From NCBI GenBank assembly GCA_964498725.1, contig CAZCHS010000024.1, forward strand, positions 1-34,358: a stretch of 34,358 nucleotides of DNA, read 5' to 3'. The DNA comes from JAFGTP01 sp964498725. Lineage in GTDB: Bacteria; Fidelibacterota; UBA2242; JAFGTP01. Both the position numbers and the translations under genes were made by a program. Each line of letters opens with the position of its first letter. Positions within the stretch are counted from its first letter, which is position 1. Below the pieces are notes generated by a model. That model did no database searches, was not told the origin of the DNA, and saw nothing but the letters and a program-made list of their open reading frames with translations. Positions 16,063 through 23,253 of this stretch are shown piece after piece.

Positions 16063-17853
16063 TTATTTTTCATCATACATGTAAGTTACCGCGACTGAAC
16101 CGATGCCGTTGTGGACTCCTACGACCGGCGAAATATCAATGATATAGGCCGGTTTCTGTCCTGTGAGTTTTGTTAATTTTTCGGCATATTCTTCCGCGCG
16201 AGTTAAACTTTGTGAGTGCACAATGGCATAGTTCCATAGCGCTTTGCCTTTAATTTCTTCCATCATAAGATTGATAATTTTTTTCATGTTGGCTTTCCGG
16301 CTGAAGGATTTGCCAAAAGCCTTGCCTTTTCCGGATTCATCAACTGTTACAATTGGTTTCAGATTAATCATTTTAGCTATAAACCCTGTTAAAGGGCTGA
16401 CCCGGCCGCCTTTGACCATATATTTCAAACTGTCAATGTCGGTTAGAATGCGCGAGTTTTTCACCCAGGCTTCGGATTGTTCAATGATTTCCTCGTATGC
16501 CATACCAGCGGCAATGGCCTCGGCTATTCGCATAGTAATCAATCCTTCTGAAGCAGATAGTTGCTTCGTATCAATGATATGGATATGGCTGTCCTTATAA
16601 TCTTTCCTGATCTTCATTGATGAAGCGTAAATACCGGTCAATTTGCTGGAAATGTGGGTCGCAATAATTTGATCATACTGTGTTGTTAACTGGTCATAGA
16701 GATTTTTTATCTGCTGGTAATCAGGCTGCGAACTTCGGGGCATTTCATCGGATTCCACCAGCATTTTATAAAAATTTTCCGGTGTCAAAGTCAGTTTGTC
16801 CAGAAACATATTGTCACCAAAACTGATCTTAAAGGGAATTTGCTGGATCTGATATTTTTCGATTAATTCCCCGGGCAGGTCCGCAGCAGAATCCGTAACT
16901 AGTGCGATAGGATATTTTTTATTATGGGCCATTTCATACTGTTTCTGCATGTCATCAACCTTAATCCGGCTAATGGTGCCGAAATCCTTGATCTCCTGAA
17001 AGAGTTCACCCGGTGAATTGGTATGCACATGAAAATGGATTTTTGATTTACTACCCGCCACAATCGCGGAATTACCATATTTGCTTATCAATGCTTTTAT
17101 ATCCGTTAGTTCTTTAACAGCTTCGGATAAAATCGCCTCGGTACAATACCGGTATTCAATTACATCCTCCTTTTTAAAAGTGTGCTGATTCCGAATCACA
17201 TCAGTAAAATCACTGCGCGGCGCCTGCCTGACAAATTTTCCTTTTTTGATCTGTGACAGCACACCTTCCAGAAAGTGGACGAATCCCTGGGCGCCGGCAT
17301 CAACAACATTGTTTTTAGCTAATAATTCCATCTTTTTGGGCGTGTCCAGTAATGATTGTTCTGCAACTGAATAAGATTTGTTGAGCACTTCGGAAAAATC
17401 ATCGGCAGAATTACCATGATGAATAACACTGGCGATCCAGTCTTCGATAACCGTAATGATCGTTCCGTCAATAGGCTCCATGACCGAATCGTAAAGGTAA
17501 TGAACCGCTTTTTTCAATGCATAAGAAAAGGAATGTAATGTCAAACGCTCGGAGTCTTCAATTTCCTGCCTGACACCATGAATAAACTGGGCGAAGATAA
17601 TTCCCGAGTTGCCGCGCGCGCCGGTGAGGGCAGAATCGGCAATGGAATTCATTGTTTCCTTGATGGAAGCGTAAATTTTACTGTTCTCCATAATAGACCG
17701 CATGGTAGAGGCCATGTTTGTTCCGGTATCAGCGTCGGGAACCGGAAAAACATTAATTTTATTAAGATAATTTTTTTGTTTAATAATGGCTTCACCACCT
17801 GCCATGAAGGCTGTGTAAAGGTGTAAAGAACTGATTGTATTGATCTTATTCAA
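16063..17853 (-). CDS. FakA-FakB-like fusion: DhaL kinase domain + FakA middle domain + DegV fatty-acid-binding domain
   Basis: A 596-residue protein joining two normally separate subunits of fatty-acid kinase. Residues 1-200 are a DhaL/DAK2 ATP-binding domain with the metal-binding VFPVPDADTGTNM segment (D40, D42) and TGARGNSG (77-84). Residues about 225-310 match the FakA middle domain, with C237 (YRYCTEA) and H275/H277 (HVHTN) at the zinc or active-site positions. Residues about 315-596 are a DegV/FakB domain with VTDSAADLP (319-327), RSSQPDYQ (373-380) and ISSKLTGIYAS (401-411). Expected role: phosphorylating an exogenous or recycled fatty acid held in the DegV pocket. The start is TTG 17851-17853, backed by GGAGGA six bases upstream. 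It sits between lipocalin and DUF1295 genes in one operon. Confidence 0.88.
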   Translation of the reverse strand: MNKINTISSLHLYTAFMAGGEAIIKQKNYLNKINVFPVPDADTGTNMASTMRSIMENSKIYASIKETMNSIADSALTGARGNSGIIFAQFIHGVRQEIEDSERLTLHSFSYALKKAVHYLYDSVMEPIDGTIITVIEDWIASVIHHGNSADDFSEVLNKSYSVAEQSLLDTPKKMELLAKNNVVDAGAQGFVHFLEGVLSQIKKGKFVRQAPRSDFTDVIRNQHTFKKEDVIEYRYCTEAILSEAVKELTDIKALISKYGNSAIVAGSKSKIHFHVHTNSPGELFQEIKDFGTISRIKVDDMQKQYEMAHNKKYPIALVTDSAADLPGELIEKYQIQQIPFKISFGDNMFLDKLTLTPENFYKMLVESDEMPRSSQPDYQQIKNLYDQLTTQYDQIIATHISSKLTGIYASSMKIRKDYKDSHIHIIDTKQLSASEGLITMRIAEAIAAGMAYEEIIEQSEAWVKNSRILTDIDSLKYMVKGGRVSPLTGFIAKMINLKPIVTVDESGKGKAFGKSFSRKANMKKIINLMMEEIKGKALWNYAIVHSQSLTRAEEYAEKLTKLTGQKPAYIIDISPVVGVHNGIGSVAVTYMYDEK

Positions 17854-17867
17854 TTATTCCTCCGGGT

Positions 17868-18380
17868 TTACCAGTTTTGTTCCATTCGGTTTATCTGCGC
17901 GGTATCATAACCGATTTTATCGAGTCTGTCCAGTATTGTTGTGTAAGTTGAATCGGGCATATTCGGCTGCCTGCTCATAATCCAGACATACTTTTTATTG
18001 GGAACACCGATCACTGTGTAACTATAATCTTCAGCCAGGTCAATCACCAGATAGGGTAATTTTAAGGGCCATATAAACTGCACTTTCCAGAAAGCATTGG
18101 TGTCATCCTGAATAAAGGCTTTGGCATCCATGGTTTTGGTCTTGCCATTTTTTTGGAAGGTATATTGTATTTGGACGACATTATCTTTTTTTAACTGGTA
18201 AGACTCAACGCCATTAGCGGCACCTTTTTCAATAAAATTTGGTATGATTCCCTGCACATACCAGTCGCCCATGAATTTATTGATATCAACTTGTTTAACA
18301 GTATCCATATCAGCCTCTTCATTTTTGCATGCTGTAGTAAGAAATATAACCATTAATAAAATTAAATTCACCTTTCCCAT
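17868..18380 (-). CDS. blc: Lipocalin-family lipoprotein (Blc-like)
   Basis: A 170-residue lipocalin. The N-terminal signal peptide ends in a lipobox (LTTAC, Cys18), so it should be lipid-anchored in the envelope. The lipocalin signature GDWY is at 38-41 (family G-x-W). The later YVWIMSRQPNMPDSTY matches the Blc/ApoD group, which binds fatty acids or lysophospholipids. ATG 18378-18380 follows the START gene stop by one base and uses GGAGA inside that gene's end, so translation is probably coupled. The next gene begins 14 bp after its stop. The context of a START-like protein upstream and a fatty-acid-kinase-like fusion downstream supports a lipid carrier or scavenger role. Confidence 0.9.
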   Translation of the reverse strand: MGKVNLILLMVIFLTTACKNEEADMDTVKQVDINKFMGDWYVQGIIPNFIEKGAANGVESYQLKKDNVVQIQYTFQKNGKTKTMDAKAFIQDDTNAFWKVQFIWPLKLPYLVIDLAEDYSYTVIGVPNKKYVWIMSRQPNMPDSTYTTILDRLDKIGYDTAQINRMEQNW

Positions 18381-18381
18381 T

Positions 18382-19047
18382 TTAATTCTCCAATTCCGAA
18401 TATTTCAACAAATCACGAAACATATTTACCAACCCATTTTTATTGGCCATATTCGTCAAAAACGAAGGAATATTACCTTCCGGGTCCAGAAACAGGCTGT
18501 ACTGTGCAATCGTTTCATTCCCGGACTCTTTGACCCGGTATACACCTGCGCCGGTTTTCAATTTAACCGGCCTACTTTCTAAATCATGTTTGTCAGCAAC
18601 CCGGTTTAAAAAATCCTGGTCCACTTCTGTTAATTGCCAGTAGGCATACTTCTGTTTGGAATTACTTTTGTACATTTTATAAAAATAATGACGATTACTG
18701 ATCAATGGAATATCAATATGCTGATAGGCAAGGGCTTTTTCCTGAGTTTTCTCAATTGTGTCAAAGGTGATATTTTTCGCACTGGTTAGGATGCGGTCAT
18801 ACTGATCGACATTTTCAAAAGCTGATAAAAGGGTGTTCGTTGCGGCAGTAGTTGCTTTTTCAACACGGTAAGCCTTCAGATTAAACTGTTTGATTTCTTT
18901 GAAGAATAATCTGACGCCATCTTCATAGGTTTTTTCCAGTTTCCAATCACTATCCTCGATCAATGGTTTAAGATAGTGAGTATCCACCTGGCTTGACGCC
19001 CATAAATTTACAATCAATCCGAATAGTATCATTAATTTATACTTCAT
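18382..19047 (-). CDS. Exported START/SRPBCC-like lipid-binding protein
   Basis: A 221-residue protein with a signal peptide (about 1-19, NLWASSQ). A START-like domain follows: DWKLEKTYEDGVRLFFKEI at 34-52, Y/F-rich strands in the middle (QHIDIPLISNRHYFYKMY) and a long C-terminal helix. START domains form a pocket for a sterol, phospholipid or fatty acid; bacterial exported examples are known but poorly studied. It starts at ATG 19045-19047 and overlaps the DUF2878 gene by 11 bp. The stop is one base from the lipocalin start. It lacks any enzymatic partner domain. Confident on fold family, not on ligand. Confidence 0.82.
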   Translation of the reverse strand: MKYKLMILFGLIVNLWASSQVDTHYLKPLIEDSDWKLEKTYEDGVRLFFKEIKQFNLKAYRVEKATTAATNTLLSAFENVDQYDRILTSAKNITFDTIEKTQEKALAYQHIDIPLISNRHYFYKMYKSNSKQKYAYWQLTEVDQDFLNRVADKHDLESRPVKLKTGAGVYRVKESGNETIAQYSLFLDPEGNIPSFLTNMANKNGLVNMFRDLLKYSELEN

Positions 19048-19570
19048 TTTTAACTCCCAATTTTAATTTTTCTGAAACAATATATAGAGAAGGAATGATC
19101 AGACCCCAGAGTAAACTGAGGATAAGCGCAGGCACAATCGTGGGTTCATAGAGGTTAACCGCGCCGTATCGTTGCCCGGCAAAGTATGCCAACGGCCCAA
19201 ATATCATTCCCAATAAAAACCCCACCAGTTTTTTGTTGGCGAGCCATTTTAAGCTGTGATTCACAGTCATGGAAAAGCCAACCCACATGGACGTAATCCA
19301 CAAGGGAGCCAACCAGCGGGCAAAAGGAAGTGTACCGGCGTAATCGACGATGTTAAATATATTCAGTACAGTATCCATTGCTGTGCCGGCCAAAGCCGCA
19401 ACAATGAGCAGATAGACCTCACGCTTATCTTTTACCACAAAGATGAAATGAAGTGTCACTAGTGGTATCATTACCAAAAAACCGGCCATGGGAAAACTAT
19501 AGATTGCTCCTAAAACAGATACCCACCAAATGATCTGATAACTTAAATTATTTATTATTTTTTTACTCAT
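19037..19570 (-). CDS. DUF2878 family membrane protein
   Basis: A 177-residue membrane protein with about five hydrophobic segments. The central APLWITSMWVGFSMTVNHSL (88-107) and FGPLAYFAGQRYGAV (123-137) are characteristic of DUF2878. Function unknown. In gammaproteobacteria this family appears in gene groups with cyclopropane fatty-acid synthase, DUF1295 and lipocalin genes linked to membrane-lipid stress; here it heads an operon containing two of those. The start is ATG 19568-19570 with a GAGGAAAG site. It overlaps the START gene by 11 bp. No clear sigma factor motif was found in its 330-bp leader. Confidence 0.82.
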   Translation of the reverse strand: MSKKIINNLSYQIIWWVSVLGAIYSFPMAGFLVMIPLVTLHFIFVVKDKREVYLLIVAALAGTAMDTVLNIFNIVDYAGTLPFARWLAPLWITSMWVGFSMTVNHSLKWLANKKLVGFLLGMIFGPLAYFAGQRYGAVNLYEPTIVPALILSLLWGLIIPSLYIVSEKLKLGVKNEV

Positions 19571-19901
19571 TTTCTTTCCTCAAATTTGTTTCATTGTGTT
19601 TTAGAAAAGTAAAAAGACTATCGGTTACATGAATATTTAAAGAATTTTTGCATATTTGTAAAACATTATACCCTTTGTGCCCAGAAACCGGATTACAATA
19701 AAGCCTTAGAACAACTTTAACTGCATTATTCATATTTTTAACAATAATGCAGGATATAAAAGTTGTAGGAAGTTATAAATTTTCTACAACTTTATTATTT
19801 TCAGGTAGTAATAATTTAATTTTTTAGATTTTGCATTAAATTTCTAAAACTTATTGGAGCTTTATATAAAATATTGTATTTTTTAAAAAACTTAATAAAA
19901 T
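19571..19901. other. AT-rich divergent intergenic region
   Basis: A 331-bp gap between the divergent DUF2878 operon and the TIM-barrel-like gene. Apart from the paired hairpins at 19711-19793 it holds only AT-rich sequence. I see no consensus promoter or small gene. Confidence 0.5.
19711..19793 (+). promoter_or_regulatory. Mutually exclusive hairpins, one containing a MITE-end sequence
   Basis: AAAGTTGT (19759-19766) can pair either with upstream ACAACTTT (19711-19718) or, within AAAGTTGTAG (19759-19768), with downstream CTACAACTTT (19784-19793). The two pairings exclude each other. The upstream pairing encloses a perfect inner stem, CTGCATTATT (19721-19730) with AATAATGCAG (19743-19752). 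That inner sequence closely matches the terminal hairpin of the 184-bp elements at 1811 and 10347. The downstream hairpin is followed by a T-rich run. The layout is attenuator-like and lies about 110 bp ahead of the TIM-barrel-like gene. Function unproven. Confidence 0.4.
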
Positions 19902-20819
19902 ATGAATAAACTTTTAAAATACAATTTCAACAGATTCAATAAAAAAGAATATGTGGGTTTCCTGGATAAAATAATCGCACAGGATTGTGACGGTATCATT
20001 CTCAGTGCTTTTAAGCAGAATGTTAACCGGAAAAAATTTGCTTATACGAACGAGTATCATCAATCAATTTCAGAAATGATCTATATGGCTCATGACAGGA
20101 ACCTCATGACAGCTCTGGAACTCAACCTGTTCTCGTCAAAATATCTATGGAATCACAAAAATTTTTCCCCACCTGTTTCATCAAAAGGCGCGGAGTTTCC
20201 CCACACAGAGGATTATTATCCTGTCTGTCCAAATAATAAACTTTCATCTGAGCGTATTGTCAAGTTGATCGATGCGGTCAGTAATATCATTCCGGATTAT
20301 TTTATTCTCAATGAATTCCGGTTTCCCTATGACTGGCAGAATAACCCCTTGGATCTGCAGGACAAAATTCCCAATTATTGCTATTGTCCCTATTGTATCG
20401 CGGAATTTTCATCGGAATTGGGCATTATCATTAATAATATTGACACCTTATTCAATAATATCAATGCCTGGATGACCTGGCGTTTTCAGGTGCTGGAAGA
20501 TTATTTTGAATTCATTTTGGATAAACTGGTGGCTAAGAAGGATCTCATTGTCCAGGTGCCGCCATTGAATCTTGTGGACATTCCCTTTTCCACCGGGCAA
20601 ACGCTTCTGGAGTACGGTGAAAAGGGCGCTAAAATATCGCCATTGCTTTTTCACCGCACCAAGCAAAAAGATATGAACTGGTCATTGGAAATTCTTGAAC
20701 TGTTTAAAATCGATATTCCCGAGGAAATTATTATTCCTTCAATCCAGCATGAGGTGGGACAAAAAACCCTAAAACTTCCGGCGGCATTAGCTGAATATGA
20801 CGATGTACTTATCTATTAA
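19902..20819 (+). CDS. Uncharacterised TIM-barrel, glycosidase-like protein
   Basis: A 305-residue soluble protein without a signal peptide. I do not recognise a named family. Its layout resembles glycoside-hydrolase-like TIM barrels: an early strand CDGIILSAFKQN (29-40), LMTALELNLF (68-77), PDYFILNEFRFPYDW (130-144) with acidic and aromatic residues at a strand end, then a cysteine pattern YCYCPYCIAEF, and a late LIVQVPPLN. Similar C-x-C-x2-C segments occur in some putative glycosidases. ATG 19902 has no Shine-Dalgarno, unlike most genes here, and the leader is very AT-rich with paired hairpins. It stands alone, divergent from the lipid operon and convergent with the dipeptidase gene. Catalytic function unproven. 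Confidence 0.7.
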   Translation: MNKLLKYNFNRFNKKEYVGFLDKIIAQDCDGIILSAFKQNVNRKKFAYTNEYHQSISEMIYMAHDRNLMTALELNLFSSKYLWNHKNFSPPVSSKGAEFPHTEDYYPVCPNNKLSSERIVKLIDAVSNIIPDYFILNEFRFPYDWQNNPLDLQDKIPNYCYCPYCIAEFSSELGIIINNIDTLFNNINAWMTWRFQVLEDYFEFILDKLVAKKDLIVQVPPLNLVDIPFSTGQTLLEYGEKGAKISPLLFHRTKQKDMNWSLEILELFKIDIPEEIIIPSIQHEVGQKTLKLPAALAEYDDVLIY

Positions 20820-20943
20820 ATTCCTCAATATGTAATACCTCATCCATGAATAGTATACATTTTGTTGTACAGATTTATACTCTGAAGGATTGGCGAACCG
20901 GAACACTGCCAAGTATAAATTTCCCGGGGGCGATTCATCTATT

Positions 20944-21621
20944 TTACTGAACCGGAAAATCGAAATAGGTGTCAGGATAAGGCTCATTCTTCAGGGTAAA
21001 ATGCCACCATTCTTCCGCATAATTATTAAATCCGTATTTGGCCATCAATGTTTGCAACAGCATGCGATGTGCCTGTTGTTCCGGCGTGATATCTTCCGGT
21101 GTGATTACCCAGGATAAGCGGCCAAAATAATCAAAATGACTACCCATATCCAGTTCCTCACCGGTTTTTAATGAATAGATTGTCAAATCCACGGTACTGC
21201 CGCGGGAGTGGCTGGATTTTGCAGCAATATAGCCTTTTTCAAATAAATTTTCTTTTTTAACTGTCGGGTAGAATTCACTTTTCGTTAATGTATCGCCCAG
21301 GTCTTTGGCCCAGCGAACGAAATGATCAACAGCTCTTTGAGGGCGGTAGGTGTCAAAGACTTTGATGCCAAATCCATATTGACTGAGTTCATCGCTTAAT
21401 TTCTGAAGGGCCTGTGCGGCTGGTTCTGTAATAATACATTTTTCGGATTCGTAGCCATCAACCGGTGTTCCCAGAAAATTGTGATCGGTAATATAGCGAA
21501 GGTCCAGTTTGTATTCATCTACATAATCGTCCAAAATTACAAATCCATCAGGCAAATCGCCGGCAAAATTAGCCGCTACAAAAATAATAATTACTAAAAA
21601 TAAGCTAAATTGTTTTGTCAT
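20944..21621 (-). CDS. D-alanyl-D-alanine dipeptidase (VanX/DdpX, peptidase M15D)
   Basis: A 225-residue zinc peptidase with a cleavable signal peptide (about 1-21). The M15D residues are present: Arg93 in FDTYRPQ, zinc ligands His138 and Asp145 in SSHSRGSTVDLT, and Glu204/His207 in EEWWHF. Such enzymes hydrolyse D-Ala-D-Ala; outside vancomycin-resistance clusters they recycle peptidoglycan dipeptide. No vanH or vanA partner is present, so a resistance role is not supported. An ATG at 21636 would add five residues. ATG 21619-21621 is preferred since GAGGAGA lies eight bases upstream. It is the last gene of the rmuC - DUF3078 - Nudix operon, 11 bp after the Nudix stop. Confidence 0.9.
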   Translation of the reverse strand: MTKQFSLFLVIIIFVAANFAGDLPDGFVILDDYVDEYKLDLRYITDHNFLGTPVDGYESEKCIITEPAAQALQKLSDELSQYGFGIKVFDTYRPQRAVDHFVRWAKDLGDTLTKSEFYPTVKKENLFEKGYIAAKSSHSRGSTVDLTIYSLKTGEELDMGSHFDYFGRLSWVITPEDITPEQQAHRMLLQTLMAKYGFNNYAEEWWHFTLKNEPYPDTYFDFPVQ

Positions 21622-21632
21622 TGAAATTCTCC

Positions 21633-22280
21633 TCATATTATTTTCATAAAATCATAAATCAATTCACCGGTAATGCCCCAAATCACCGGGTCTGTATCAT
21701 AAACAAAAATACGGTGACCGATATTTCCCCAGGGTTTTTCATAGCGCCTGGGCAGGCCTAGTTTTTTGTAGGGTAAAAGTAATTTATTTTCGCCATTTTT
21801 ATTTTGGTAGGGTTCCACCTTGATATTAACGGAATAAACATCAGGTGGATTCTTTTTCAGATATTCCAGGGGTAAGGTGAAGATTCGCTCCACTTCGACT
21901 TTATTTAGTTGTAATTCATTCAGGGTATCTATCTCCAGATAACCCACATACGCATCTACAAGTACGCCCATTGGTGCGGCATAATGTCCCAATTTGCCAA
22001 CATAACTGATCTTTTTATGGGGTATTCCCAATTCTTCCACGGTTTCCCGCAGCGCAGTATCCTTTGTATCTTTATCCTGGTTAGGGTCAAATTTGCCGCC
22101 GGGAAAGCAAACTTCACCGGGCTGAGGAATATGTTGTGATCGAATTTGGAAAAGCAGATGGCATTTATCCTGAATTTTTACAAAAGGGATCAAAACGCTG
22201 GTGATTTTGTAACGCTCGCGGCCAATTAACTGATCCTTGTCAGCCAATTTCTGTTTCAGTATTTTAAAATAATCAGCCAA
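21633..22280 (-). CDS. nudL: CoA pyrophosphatase (Nudix hydrolase, NudL-like)
   Basis: A 215-residue Nudix hydrolase. The Nudix box lies at about 61-86, with core TALRETVEELGI (75-86). It is preceded by the UPF0035 motif LLFQIRSQH...GEVCFPGG (42-62), which marks CoA pyrophosphatases that cleave CoA to 3',5'-ADP and phosphopantetheine. The box has one residue more than usual between GGK and LRE (FDPNQDKDTKDTA), probably tolerated in the loop. The start is TTG 22278-22280 with AAAAGG upstream; no nearby ATG is available before the conserved domain. It is the third gene of a four-gene minus-strand operon. Confidence 0.88.
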   Translation of the reverse strand: MADYFKILKQKLADKDQLIGRERYKITSVLIPFVKIQDKCHLLFQIRSQHIPQPGEVCFPGGKFDPNQDKDTKDTALRETVEELGIPHKKISYVGKLGHYAAPMGVLVDAYVGYLEIDTLNELQLNKVEVERIFTLPLEYLKKNPPDVYSVNIKVEPYQNKNGENKLLLPYKKLGLPRRYEKPWGNIGHRIFVYDTDPVIWGITGELIYDFMKII

Positions 22281-22295
22281 ATTGAACCTTTTTAT

Positions 22296-23243
22296 TTAAA
22301 AGGTGAAAGAAATGCCGATGCCTAAAATTTCCTTGAATTGTAGTCGCGGGCCGGCATTTTCAGGATTATTTTCATCGTTAATTTTTATATCATCATCGTA
22401 AATAAAATTAGTGCTGATATTAGCCGTCAAATATTTGTTGATTTTCATGTTTAATAATAATTCCAGGTTTATGTCAATATTTTGAGGTTTGTACAAATAA
22501 TTGCTGAAAAGATCAAGATTTGATATCATTTCCACATTTTCCATAATATTATCCTGAAGACGTATTTTGACATAGCCACCGAGCTCGGCTTTGAAATTAC
22601 TGCCTTCCTCGGTTATATTACCCTGATCATCATATTCAGCAGGATCAACGCCAAAAGCGCCGGCATTCGCCATGGTTTGATTGTAGACAAAGGTCATTTT
22701 TGTACTCAGCAAAGAGGCAAAAACAGATAATTTTTCTAATTTTTGAAAATCCAGTCCGACAGAACCGGTGATGTAAAGAGGGGAGAGCAAGTCGGAGACT
22801 TTTTCGTCATCGCCCGGGTCGTCATATCCCGGCGTCATCTGGGTGCGCAGATTCCACAGCATGGCATAATAGAATTTTTGTCTGGATTTGTAGCCCACTT
22901 TATTCGTGTATTCGAAATGATCATCGGTTTTGACAATATTCGGATTATTCTCCTGGTCCAGGATTCCATAGCCGATGGAGCCGTAATTATCAAAAATCCA
23001 ATTATCCTGCTTATAATTGAACATATAATTTATTTTAGAACTGACGGAAAAGGAATTGGACCCACCGGCTGACCAATTACTGAAACTGGCCTGGTTCAGA
23101 GCCAGATTGACAGTGACTTTCTTGGTAAATCCTTCCGGCCTCTCTTTGGCCTGTTTTTTTAGTTCATCCTCTTTGGCGTCCAACTGGCCATAAGCGTTGT
23201 TTAAAAAAAGTAAAATAACGATTAATAAAACACGACTATTCAT
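22296..23243 (-). CDS. DUF3078 outer-membrane beta-barrel protein
   Basis: A 315-residue exported protein. The signal peptide (1-19, ending NAYG) precedes the characteristic start NLALNQASFSNWSAGG (45-60) of DUF3078. Alternating beta strands follow, ending in the aromatic terminus GISFTF expected for outer-membrane barrels. The family is common in Bacteroidota and relatives and its function is unknown. ATG 23241-23243 has GGAGGA three bases upstream. The gene lies 10 bp after rmuC and 15 bp before the CoA pyrophosphatase, so it is co-transcribed with unrelated housekeeping genes. Confidence 0.87.
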   Translation of the reverse strand: MNSRVLLIVILLFLNNAYGQLDAKEDELKKQAKERPEGFTKKVTVNLALNQASFSNWSAGGSNSFSVSSKINYMFNYKQDNWIFDNYGSIGYGILDQENNPNIVKTDDHFEYTNKVGYKSRQKFYYAMLWNLRTQMTPGYDDPGDDEKVSDLLSPLYITGSVGLDFQKLEKLSVFASLLSTKMTFVYNQTMANAGAFGVDPAEYDDQGNITEEGSNFKAELGGYVKIRLQDNIMENVEMISNLDLFSNYLYKPQNIDINLELLLNMKINKYLTANISTNFIYDDDIKINDENNPENAGPRLQFKEILGIGISFTF

Positions 23244-23253
23244 TTTTCCTCCA

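Noticed and set aside
19571..19680. TGTAAC-type ECF sigma promoter ahead of the lipid operon
   Set aside because: The -35-like TGTAAC is present on the minus strand, but no matching CGTC/CGAC -10 element occurs at the right distance.
19721..19753. A third full copy of the 184-bp element
   Set aside because: Only the terminal hairpin is present, one C is missing at the left end, and no 4-bp duplication flanks it. It is treated as a hairpin or solo end.
20820..20943. Short frames between the TIM-barrel-like gene and the dipeptidase gene
   Set aside because: No start with a ribosome site, no recognisable motif, and they run antisense into the well-supported dipeptidase gene.
20944..21621. Vancomycin-resistance role for the D-Ala-D-Ala dipeptidase
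   Set aside because: No vanA/vanB ligase, vanH dehydrogenase or two-component regulator is nearby. The neighbours are housekeeping-type genes and the protein is exported, which favours peptidoglycan recycling.
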